From Haematobia irritans (lineage: Eukaryota; Arthropoda; Insecta; Diptera; Muscidae), in the NCBI RefSeq assembly GCF_050003625.1, contig NC_134400.1, positions 57,044,066 through 57,108,065 of the forward strand: 64,000 nt of DNA, read 5' to 3'. The stretch's first letter is position 1. Every line of letters starts with the position of its first letter. The notes beneath the pieces are model-generated. The model saw only the letters and a list, made by a program, of their open reading frames with translations, searched no databases and was not told the DNA's origin. A program made the position numbers and the translations under genes. Below are positions 54,395-64,000 of this stretch, piece after piece.

Positions 54395-56404
54395 TATACC
54401 CTCCATCATAGGATGGGGGTATATTAACTTTGTCATTCCGTTTGTAACACATCGAAATATTGCTCTAAGACCCCATAAAGTGTATATATTCTGGGTCGTG
54501 GTGAAATTCTGAGTCGATCTAAGCATGTCCGTCCGTCCGTCCGTCTGTTGAAATCACGCTAACTTCCGAACGAAACAAGCTATCGACTTGAAACTTGGCA
54601 CAAGTAGTTGTTATCGATGTAGGTCGGATGGTATTGAAAATGGGCCATATCGGTCCACTTTTACGTATAGCCCCCATATAAAGGGACCCTCCGATTTGGC
54701 TTGTGGAGCCTCTAACAGAAGCATATTTCATCCGATCCGGCTGAAATTTGGTACAAGGTGTTGGTATATGGTCTCTAACAACCATGCAAAAATTGGTCCA
54801 CATCGGTCCATAATTATATATAGCCCCCATATAAACCGATCCCCAGATTTGGCTTGCGGAGCCTAAAAGAGAAGCAAATTTCATCCGATCCGGCTGAAAT
54901 TTGGTACATGGTGTTGGTATATAGTCTCTAACAACCATGCAAAAATTGGTCCACATCGGTCCATAATTATATATAGCCCCCATATAAACCGATCCCCAGA
55001 TTTGGCTTGCGGAGCCTCAAAGAGAAGAAAATTTCATCCGATCCGGCTGAAATTTGGTACACGATGTTGGTATATAGTCTCTAAAAACCATGCAAAAATT
55101 GGTCCATATCGGTCTTTAATTATATATAGCCCCCATATAAACCGATCCCCAGATTTGGGTTCCGGAGCCTCTAAGAGAAGCATATTTCATCCGATCCGGC
55201 TGAAATTTGGTACATGGTGTTGGTATATGGTCTCTAACAATCATGCAAAAATTGGTCCACATCGGTCCATAATTATATATAACCCCCATATAAACCGATC
55301 CCCAGATTTGGCTTGCGGAGCCTCAAAGAGAAGCAAATTTCATCCGATCCGGCTGAAATTTGGTACATGATGTTGGTATATGGTCTCTAACAACCACGCA
55401 AAAATTGGTCCACATCGCTTCATAATTATATATAGCCCCCATATAAACCGATCCCCAGATTTGGCTTGCGAAGTCTCCAAGAGAAGCAAATTTCATCCAA
55501 GCCGGTTGTAATTTGGAACATGGTGTTAGTATATGATATTTAACAACCGTGCCAGAATTGGTCCATATCGGTCCATAATTATATATAGCCCCCATATAAA
55601 ACGTTCTCCAGATTTGACCTCCGGAGCCTCTTGGAGGAGCAAAATTCATCCGATCCGGTTCAAATTAGGAACGTGGTGTTAGTATATGGTCGCTAACAAC
55701 CATACCAAAATTGGTCCAATCACACAAAAATTGGTCTATATCGGTTCATAATCATGGTTGCCACTAGAGCCAAAAATAATCTACCAAAATTTTATTTCTA
55801 TAGAAAATTTTGGCAAAATGTTATTTCTATAGAAAATTTTGTCAAAGTTTTATTTCTAGAGAAAATTTTGTTAAAATTTTATTCGGTTCATAATAAAATT
55901 TTCATCATTTTCAAAATATTATTTCTATAGAAAATTTTGTCAAAATTTTATTTCTATAGAAAATTTTGTCAAAATTTTATTTCTATAGAAAATTTTGTTC
56001 AAATTTTATTCGGTTCATAATCATGGTTGCCACTCGAGCCACAAATAATCTACCAAGATTTTATTTCTATAGAAAATTTTATCAAAAGTTTATTTCTATA
56101 GAAAATTTTGTTAAAATTTTATTTCTGTAGAAAATTTTGTCAAAATTTTATGTCTACTTTGTCAAACTGAATTATATACGTATTGGATCCATCTTTTTTG
56201 ATTTAATTTATACCACGTATGGACTTACATACAATTTAGAAGATTGTGTTAGGAGGTTTTAAGATACCTTGCCATCGGGAAGCGTTACCGCAACTTAAGT
56301 AATTCGATTGTGGATGGCAGTGTTTAGAAGAAGTTTCTACGCAATCCATGATGGAGGGTACATAAGCTTCGGCCTGGCCGAACTTACGGCCGTATATACT
56401 TGTT
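54395..56404 (+). mobile_element. HINE-like element (first family), complete
   Basis: Head TATACCCTCCATCATAGGATGG, GTCC seed (54528-54543), about seven array units (54660-55700), 29-bp arrays (55790-56150), the CATCGGGAAGCGTTACCGC block and tail TACGGCCGTATATACTTGTTT. It starts directly in the tail of the second-family element. It is closely similar to the copies at 43155 and 58273. Confidence 0.8.
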
Positions 56405-56614
56405 TTATTTTATTTATAACTTAACGTGATATGACCCAATGCTAAGAGTCAAAAACTTTATTTTCTTTAAAATGTATACTTAAAGAAAAGGAAGCGTGAG
56501 AAATTACTGTTTTCGCACGATAATGCGAATTTAATGCCGACTTTTAGACAAAGTAGAAAATAGGTTTGTTGAGATACTGTGTATATCCAAACAATTCAGC
56601 TCCAATATTTATTG
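56405..56614. other. Spacer, partly R2-like
   Basis: TTTATTTTCTTTAAAATGTATACTTAAAGAAAAGG..GATAATGCGAATTTAATGCCG resembles R2 at 41860-41935. It lies just downstream of the tyrosine-recombinase pseudogene. Confidence 0.4.
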
Positions 56615-57472
56615 TCAATAATGAAGGCGAATTGTATTGGGAATATGTTGTTTTCCAATGTACATTGTACTTACTGCTTCTTCTTTTTTTTTTTGAGACC
56701 CGAAACTGTCATCGGTACATTCATTTTTGGAAACGTTCTCAGATGTCTCTTGCATCACGTCATTATCGTTTTTTTCCTCAATTCTCTTTTCGCTGGATAC
56801 ATCATTTCCTACACCCATGTTTTGATTTATCGATTCGGTTTGATTTGTTTTTTCCGGAACTTCAATTTCTGCGTCTTCGCCAATAGCCGCCAATAAAATC
56901 TTCGATACACAATAAATTTCCACAGCTGGCACAGTCTGGAGGTAGTGCGACTTATGTATATCCTTATGATGGCCCATGAAATTAGCAACTTTATCCACTT
57001 CAGCGTCTTTTGCATTTATTACGGAAACATATGTAGCAAAATGTTTGCGAAGAGTTGTTCCTCGCAAAGTATTTGGTTCTTCTGCACCACACTCTTCAGC
57101 AAATTTTTTAAGAAGTTCACAAGCCCGGTAATATTTTTTTGATGTCGGTCCGGCCGTAGGGTTGGCGAAAACGTATTTGTTATCTTCTGTTAATCCCGCT
57201 TTAGATCGATACTTCAATAATGTGTCCACAGCATTCAGCATTATCGAATCTAACAAAATTTGCACACCACGACTTAATTTTCCCCTCATAGCGATTCGTA
57301 CAAATTTTTTCGCATGTTCAACACTCTCTATAGAATTCGTTTTTAACAGCTCTTTTTCCATATTGTGGGTAACGGATTCTCTTTTGGTGTAATTCGAAAT
57401 CTTAAGTTTTTCGATGTCGCCAGCCCTATGTCTATTAAATACTTGAATCAGAGTTAAAGAAGATTGTGCCAA
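56615..57472 (-). pseudogene. Tyrosine-recombinase catalytic domain (piece 3)
   Basis: This 285-codon frame is the enzymatic part. TLRKHFAT corresponds to the HxLRHxFAT box of phage-integrase-type recombinases (Thr in place of the first His), and NFMGHHKDIHKSHY to the LGH...Y box. The C-terminal 100 residues are acidic and Lys-rich and look disordered. The first residues follow a frame change, so the M at 57472 (not an ATG in family context) is probably not a true start. Confidence 0.65.
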
Positions 57473-58272
57473 ACTTGTCCAATATTTTAAGGAGAATTTC
57501 TTTTGTAGGGATGTAACGCTTTTTTTTTATTTTGTCCAGCAAAAATTTTTATAATCTGTTTATGTCATCTTTCTTTGGCAACACCACATTTTTATCACGC
57601 TTCATATTCGTCTGATCTTCCAAGGCTCTCTTATGCACAACTGTGGGGACTTCCTCTTCCCGCAAAAGAATGAAGTCCTCCACTTCCTTCTTCTTTTCCT
57701 CCGACTGAATTTTAATATACTCCGTTCTTAACTTGAAGGCACATTTTTTTAATACTGCTGAAAAAGATATGGCAGTTTGAGGATGTTTGTACCAACCTAA
57801 AGCTTGGTCCCAGCTTGAAACATCTCGTAGTGCAGCTATACAATTATCATGAAGCTGGGGTTTGAATACGTCTTTAAGTTCTTTTATGCCACGGTCATGT
57901 TTCTTCATTGCTATTTTAAAACGAGCTAGTAATCGCAAATGTGCTCTCACCATATCGAAGTTATGAGAATCTGTATAAACGTCAGTATATTTTTCTGCAA
58001 GTTTATTGCCATATTTTATAATTAATTCATCATGTACAAGTGCTCGCCGGATTTTGTCGTCGTTTAGCTTGGGTAAAATTTGCGTTTTCATTATATCATT
58101 TGCCTCAGGATGACAATACTGCGTTAATTTTCGACTTTCGATATTTGTTGACTTATTCGTTTTGGTAACACCTCCTCCACATATGCGACGATGAACGCGA
58201 ATTGAATTTTTGGAGTAAAATCCCTTGCAGTCTTTACAGCATACATAGTCGTGAGCTTTATTCTTGATTTTT

Positions 58273-60707
58273 TATACCCTCCATCATAGGATGGGGGTAT
58301 ATTAACTTTGTCATTCCGTTTGTAACACATCGAAATATTGCTCTAAGACCCCATAAAGTATATATATTCTGGGTCGTGGTGAAATTCTGAGTCGATCTAA
58401 GCATGTCCGTCCGTCCGTCCGTCTGTTGAAATCACGCTAACTTCCGAACGAAACAAGCTATCGACTTGAAACTTGAAAGTAGTTGTTATCGATGTAGGTC
58501 GGATGGTATTGAAAATGGGCCATATCGGTCCACTTTTATGTATAGCCCCCATATAAAGGGACCCTCAGATTTGGCTTGTGGAGCCTCTAACAGAAGCATA
58601 TTTCATCCGATCGGGCTGAAATTTGGTATATGGTGTTGGTATATGGTCTCTATTATGGACCATGCGGTCCATAATTATATATAGCCCCCATATAAACCGA
58701 TCCCCAGATTTGGCTTGTGGAGCCTCTAAGAGAAGCATATTTCATCCGATCCGGCTGAAATTTGGTACATGGTGTTGGTAGATGGTCTCTAACAATCATG
58801 CAAAAATTGGTCCACATCGGTCCATAATTATATATAGCCCCCATATAAACCGATCCCCAGATTTGGCTTGTGGAGCCTCTAAGAGAAGCATATTTCATCC
58901 GATCCAGCTGACATTTGGTACATGGTGTTGGTAGATGGTCTCTAACAATCGTGCAAAAATTGGTCCACATCGGTCCATAATTATATATAGCCCCCATATA
59001 AACCGATCCCCAGATTTGGCTTGCGGAGCCTCAAAGAGAAGCAAATTTCATCCGATCCGGCTGAAATTTGGTACATGATGTTGGTATAAGGTCTCTAACA
59101 ACCATGCAAAAATTGGTCCACATCGGTCCATAATTATATATAGACCCCATATAAACCGATCTCCAGATTTGGCTTGCGAAGCCTCAAAGAGAAGCAAATT
59201 GCATCCGATCCAGCTGAAATTTGGTACATGATGTTGGTATATGGTCTCTAAGAACCATGCAAAAATTGGTCCACATCGGTCCATAATTATATATGGACCC
59301 CATATAAACCGATCTCCAGATTTGGCTTGTGAAGCCTCAAAGAGAAGCAAATTGCATCCGATCCGGCTGAAATTTGGTACATGGTATTGGTATATGGTCT
59401 CTAACAACTGTGCAAAAATTGTTCCACATCGGTCCATAATTATATATAGCGCCCATATAAACCGATCCCCAGATTTGGGTTGCGGAGCCTCAAAGAGAAG
59501 CAAATTTCATCCGATCCGCCTGAAATTTGGTACATGATATTGTTATATGGTCTCAAATAACCATGCAAAAATTGGTCCACATCGGTTCATAATTATATAT
59601 AGCCCCCATATAAGCCGATCCCCAGATTTGGCTTGCGAAGTCTCCAAGAGAAGCAAATTTCATCCAATCCGGTTGTAATTGTGAACATGGTGTTAGTATA
59701 TGATCTTTAACAACCGTGCCAGAATTGGTCCATATCGGTCCATAATTATATATAGCCCCCATATAAAACGTTCTCCAGATTTGACCTCCGGAGCCTCTTG
59801 GAGGAGCAAAATTCATCCGATCCGGTTCAAATTAGGAACGTGGTGTTAGTATATGGTCGCTAACAACCATACAACAATTGGTCCAATCACACAAAAATTG
59901 GTCCATATCGGTTCATAATCATGGTTGCCACTAGAGCCAAAAATAATCTACCAAAATTTTATTATATAGAAAATTTTGTCAAAATTTTATTTCTATAGAA
60001 AATTTTGTCAAAATTTTATTTCTAGAGAAAATTTTGTTAAAATTTTATTCGGTTCATAATAAAATTTTCTTCATTGTCAAAATTTTATTTCTATAGAAAA
60101 TTTTGTTCAAATTTTATTCGGTTCATAATCATGGTTGCCACTCGAACCAAAAATAATCTACCAAGATTTTATTTCTATAGAATATTTTGTCAAAAGTCTA
60201 TTTCTATAGAAAATTTTGTTAAAATTTTATTTTTGTAGAAATTTTTGTCAAAATTTTCTTTCTATAGAAAATTTTGTCAAAATTTTTATTTCTATAGAAA
60301 ATTTTATTTCTATAGAAAATTTTGTTAAAATTTTATTTCTGTAGAAAATTTTGTCAAAATTTTATGTCTACTTTGTCAAACTGAATTATATACGTATTGG
60401 ATCGATTTTTTATACCCTCCATCATAGGATGGGGGTATATTAACTTTGTCATTCCGTTTGTAACCTGGCCTGGCCGAACTTACGGCCGTATATACTTGTT
60501 TGATTTAATATATACCACGTATGGACTTACATACAATTTAGAAGATGGTGTTAGGAGGTTTTAAGATACCTTGCCATCGGCAAGCGTTACCGCAACTTAA
60601 GTAATTCGATTCTGGATGGCAGTATTTAGAAGAAGTTTCTACGCAATCCATGATGGAGGGTACATAAGCTTCGGCCTGGCCGAACTTACGGCCGTATATA
60701 CTTGTTT
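58273..60707 (+). mobile_element. HINE-like element inserted in the tyrosine-recombinase gene
   Basis: Head TATACCCTCCATCATAGG, GTCC seed (58407-58422), about nine array units (58530-59880), 29-bp arrays (59950-60360), and tail GATGGAGGGTACATAAGC..TATACTTGTTTTTT. A 90-bp mini-copy is nested at 60411-60500. Its flanks TTGATTTTT and TTTTGCTGATTTTT join into a reading frame of the host protein, so the insertion is in coding sequence at a T-run. Confidence 0.8.
60411..60500 (+). mobile_element. 90-bp HINE mini-copy nested in a larger copy
   Basis: Begins TATACCCTCCATCATAGG, runs through CTTTGTCATTCCGTTTGTAAC, then jumps to CTGGCCTGGCCGAACTTACGG and TATACTTGTT. It sits in the TTTTTT of the family phrase GGATCGATCTTTTTTGATTTAATA (compare 44980-45000), so both termini can be read to within a few T. 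Confidence 0.85.
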
Positions 60708-61397
60708 TTTGCTGATTTTTTCTCGTTATTAAAATGCCCCATTGAATTCGGATCGTGTATTGTACAAAAAATCACCTTTCTTTCTCAATTCATCTATTAT
60801 TTTTATACGTTCAACGCTCTTCTTCGGCATTTTGGATGCTAGGTGAACTTTATTCTCATTTTTGTGTTTAAGAAATATGTGTCTGGCAAATTTAGTTTGT
60901 AGTGTTTTACAAAATAAACAAAAGTGTTTTTTGGTCTTCTCTCTATGTGGAACGCTCAATTCTTTTAAATTTATGTTATCATTTATAATAGATACATCTA
61001 CATTTGGTGTTGAATCAATTGATTGTTCGGGTAGGAATTCAGATGGTGTTGTCTCCGCTATCGAAGACATAATTTTTGAAATTTCGCTTGAAGTCAATAT
61101 GGAAGCATCGTTTTTAGCCAAAGAAGTAAATATGATGGATTTTTGAGGCACTTCAAATATCTCTGAAGAGTTTTGAGGCTCTAATTGTTCGTTACAATGT
61201 GAATCTAAAATTTCATTGTAACGAGATGTTTCACATGAATGTTTAGGAGTGCTATTTGGTTTTGAAGAACACATTGCATTCGAAGACATTTTGGTTGAAG
61301 TTGTGGGAAATGCAGTTTCGACGGTGGTAGAGAATTGAGAAGATCGACGTGAAGGATAAAGTGAATTGCAAATGGGGTTCGCTGTTTTATCCTTCAT

Positions 61398-61994
<597 letters not shown>

Positions 61995-62000
61995 AGCTAT

Positions 62001-62350
62001 GGGAGCCACCGTGGTGCAATGGTTAGCATGCCCACCTTGCATACACAAGGTCGTGGGTTCGATTCCTGCTTCGACCGAACACCAAAAAGTTTTTCAGCGG
62101 TGGATTATCCCACCTCAGTAACGCTGGTGACATTTCTGAGGGTTTCAAAGCTTCTCTAATTGGTTCCACTGCAATGTGGAACGCCGTTCGGATTTCGCTA
62201 TAAAAAGGAGGTCCCTTGTCATTGAGCTTAACATGGAATCGGGCAGCACTCAGTGATAAGAGAGAAGTGCACCAATGTGGTATCACAATGGAGTGAATAG
62301 TCTAAGTGAGCCTGATCCATCGGGCTGTCACCTAACCTAACCTAACCTAG
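62001..62350 (+). mobile_element. tRNA-derived SINE, complete
   Basis: Target duplication GGAGCTAT (61993-62000 and 62351-62358). The head has a polymerase III A box TGGTGCAATGG (62012-62022) and a perfect B box GGTTCGATTCC (62056-62066). An anticodon-like loop CTTGCATAC suggests a tRNA-Ala(UGC)-type source. A body of about 200 bp follows. The last 75 bp (AATGTGGTATCACAATGGAGTGAATAG to the CCTAA-repeat tail) match the 3' end of the LINE at 18446-18520 on its minus strand. It is transcribed by Pol III and presumably mobilised by that LINE. Confidence 0.88.
62012..62066 (+). promoter_or_regulatory. SINE internal Pol III promoter (A and B boxes)
   Basis: A box TGGTGCAATGG at 62012-62022 and B box GGTTCGATTCC at 62056-62066, 33 bp apart, matching the type 2 internal promoter of tRNA genes. 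Confidence 0.8.
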
Positions 62351-62490
62351 GGAGCTATATTAATTACTTACCTTCACACAGCAAAGCACCAAAGCGCAAC
62401 ACAATTTATAATTTTATCTTCTGCAGTGTACAGTTTACCTGCAACAGGCTTCCAGATGACATTTTTCTAGAAAGAAATAACTGCAAGTAA

Positions 62491-64000
62491 AACAAGTATA
62501 TACGGCCGAAAGTTCGGCCAGGCCGAATCTTATGTACCCACCACCATGGATTGCGTAGAAACTTCTACGAAAGACTATCATCCACAATCGAATTACTTGG
62601 GTTGTGGTATCTTAAAACTTCTTAACATCGTTTTCTAAATTGTGATTTAGTCCATACATGGTATATATTAGACAAAAAACTTATGTATAGTTAAGTCTAC
62701 AAATAATTACGAATCGATATGGACTTTTTGTACGTAGAGAGCCAGAATTGAAATATGGGGGTCGCTTATATGGGGGCTATATACAATTATGAACTTGATA
62801 TGGACCAATTTTTGTGTGATTGGGGATCGATTTATCTGAGGGCCATATATAACTATAGACCGATATGGACCTAGTTAAGCATGGTTGTTAACGACCATAT
62901 ACTAGCACAATGTACCAAATTTCAACTCACTCGGATGAAATTTGCTCCTCCAAGAGGTTCCAAAACCAAATCTCGGGATCGGTTTATATGGGGCTATGTA
63001 CGATTATGGACTAATATCGACCACTTTTGGCATGGTTGTTAAATATCATATACTACCACCACGTACCAAATTTCAAGCAGATCGGGTGAATTTTGCTTCT
63101 CCAAAAGGCACCGGAGGTCAAATCTGGGGATCGGTTTATATGGGAGCTATATATAATTATGGACTGATAGGAACCAATTCCTGCATGGTTGTTGGATACC
63201 ATATACTAACATCACGTACCAAATTCCAACCGAATGGGAAGAATTTTGCTCTTCCAAGGGGCTCTGGAGGTCAAATCTGGGGATCGGTTTATATGGGGCC
63301 TATATATAATTATGGACCGATATCGACCAATTTTTGCATGGGAGTTTGAGGCCATATATAAACACCACGTACCAAATTTCAACTGAATCAGATGAATTTT
63401 GGTCTTCCAAGAGGTTCCGGAGGTCAAATCTGGTGATCGGTTTATATGGGGGCTATATATAATTATGCACCGATGTGGACCAATTTTTGCATGGTTGTTA
63501 GAGACCATATACTAACATCACGTACCAAATTTCAGCCGGATCGGATGAAATTTGCTTCTCTTAGAGGCCTCGCAAGCCAAATCGGGGGATCGGTTTATAT
63601 GGGGGCTATATAATTATGGACCGATGTGGACCAATTTTTGCATGGTTGTTAGAGACCATATACTTACACCATGTACCGAATTTCAGCCGGATCGGATGAA
63701 ATTTGCTTCTCTTAGGGGCCTCGCAAGCCAAATCGGGGGATCGGTTTATATGGGGGCTATATATGATTATGGACCGATGTGGACCAATTTTTGCGTGGTT
63801 GTTAGAGACCATATACTAACACCATGTACCAAATTTCAGCCAGATCGGATGAAATTTGCTTCTCTTAGAGGCCTCGCAAGCCAAATTTTGGGGTCCGTTT
63901 ATATGGGGGCTATACGTAAAAGTGGACCGATATGGCCCATTTGCAATACCATCCGACCTACATCAATAGCAACTACTTGTGCCAAGTTTCAAGTCGATAG
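62491..64000 (-). mobile_element. HINE-like element, reverse orientation, runs off the window
   Basis: Starts with the complement of the tail (AACAAGTATATACGGCCG), then GGCCAGGCCGAATC, TATGTACCCACCACCATGG, a unique block, and at least eight array units up to 63890. The head and protomicrosatellite lie beyond 64000. It has no 29-bp array. The frames 62942-63349, 63212-63508 and 63606-63812 are array artefacts. Confidence 0.75.

Larger units (their letters stand above)
56615..61397 (-). pseudogene. Tyrosine-recombinase-type gene broken by a HINE-like insertion
   Basis: Three minus-strand pieces read in order as one protein. Piece 1 (60729-61397) starts MKDKTANPIC, has a Ser/Thr-rich region and a C-x2-C-x9-H-x4-H finger, then breaks near 60737 by what looks like a one-base loss. 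Piece 2 (57549-58270) resumes after the element at 58273-60707 with a C-x2-C-x11-H-x3-C finger (CCKDCKGFYSKNS) and a helical region with ELIIKYGNKLAEKY. It ends at a TAA, and a second frame change lies in an A-run at about 57520-57535. Piece 3 (56615-57472) is the catalytic domain: box I Arg in FNRHRAGD (R16), box II Arg in LRKHFATY (R142), GHH (167-169) and likely nucleophile Tyr in HKSHY (Y177). It may be a Crypton-like transposon or a multicopy cellular family. Confidence 0.65.

Noticed and set aside
27880..60360. Regular arrays that at first glance resemble CRISPR repeats and spacers
   Set aside because: Units are contiguous and degenerate, without unique spacers, and the genome is clearly that of an animal.

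Overview
The window is eukaryotic and almost entirely made of transposable elements. Its AT-rich spacers, BEL/Pao and Copia LTR elements, Tc1/mariner and piggyBac elements, and above all a swarm of short elements starting TATACCCTCC and ending TATACTTGTTT point to a calyptrate fly, most likely a muscid (Stomoxys, Haematobia or Musca type). This genus-level guess rests on repeat character, not on a database search. I see no intact host gene. The only candidates are a 44-codon exon-like fragment and a broken tyrosine-recombinase gene.

Layout. 5-1594 and 1784-3487: two piggyBac-type elements with TTAA target duplications; the first is non-coding, the second carries a truncated transposase. 4419-17438: a three-layer nest in which a short HINE-like element holds a DD37E mariner (4670-17424), which holds an 11.5-kb BEL/Pao retrotransposon (5511-16987) with seemingly identical 607-bp LTRs, an intact 1781-codon polyprotein and an extra zinc-knuckle frame. 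18446-22593: a decayed non-LTR retrotransposon (LINE) with a 12-bp target duplication. 22606-27343: a HINE-like element split by a young Copia element (22951-27293). 27344-45850: AACATATG-rich repeats (called R2 here) split by many HINE-like elements, plus fold-back and TIR elements at 39406-40139 and 45948-46808. 49023-49954: a DD41D mariner relic. 51360-54394: three stacked elements of a second HINE-like family. 54395-60707: two more HINE-like elements flanking and interrupting a tyrosine-recombinase pseudogene (56615-61397). 61576-62358: a 416-bp TA microsatellite and a tRNA-derived SINE. 62491-64000: another HINE-like element running off the window.

Relations. The SINE and the LINE share the same 3' end of about 75 bp with a TAACC-repeat tail, which is what a SINE borrowing a LINE's machinery would show. 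The HINE-like elements repeatedly sit in T-runs, often directly behind one another. Their 29-bp TTCTATAGAA arrays reappear in a similar form in the BEL leader. The 153-bp HINE units are divisible by three and stay open on both strands, so they give many long but almost certainly false reading frames.

All homology calls are made by eye from motifs and within-window comparison; no alignment or database search was run.
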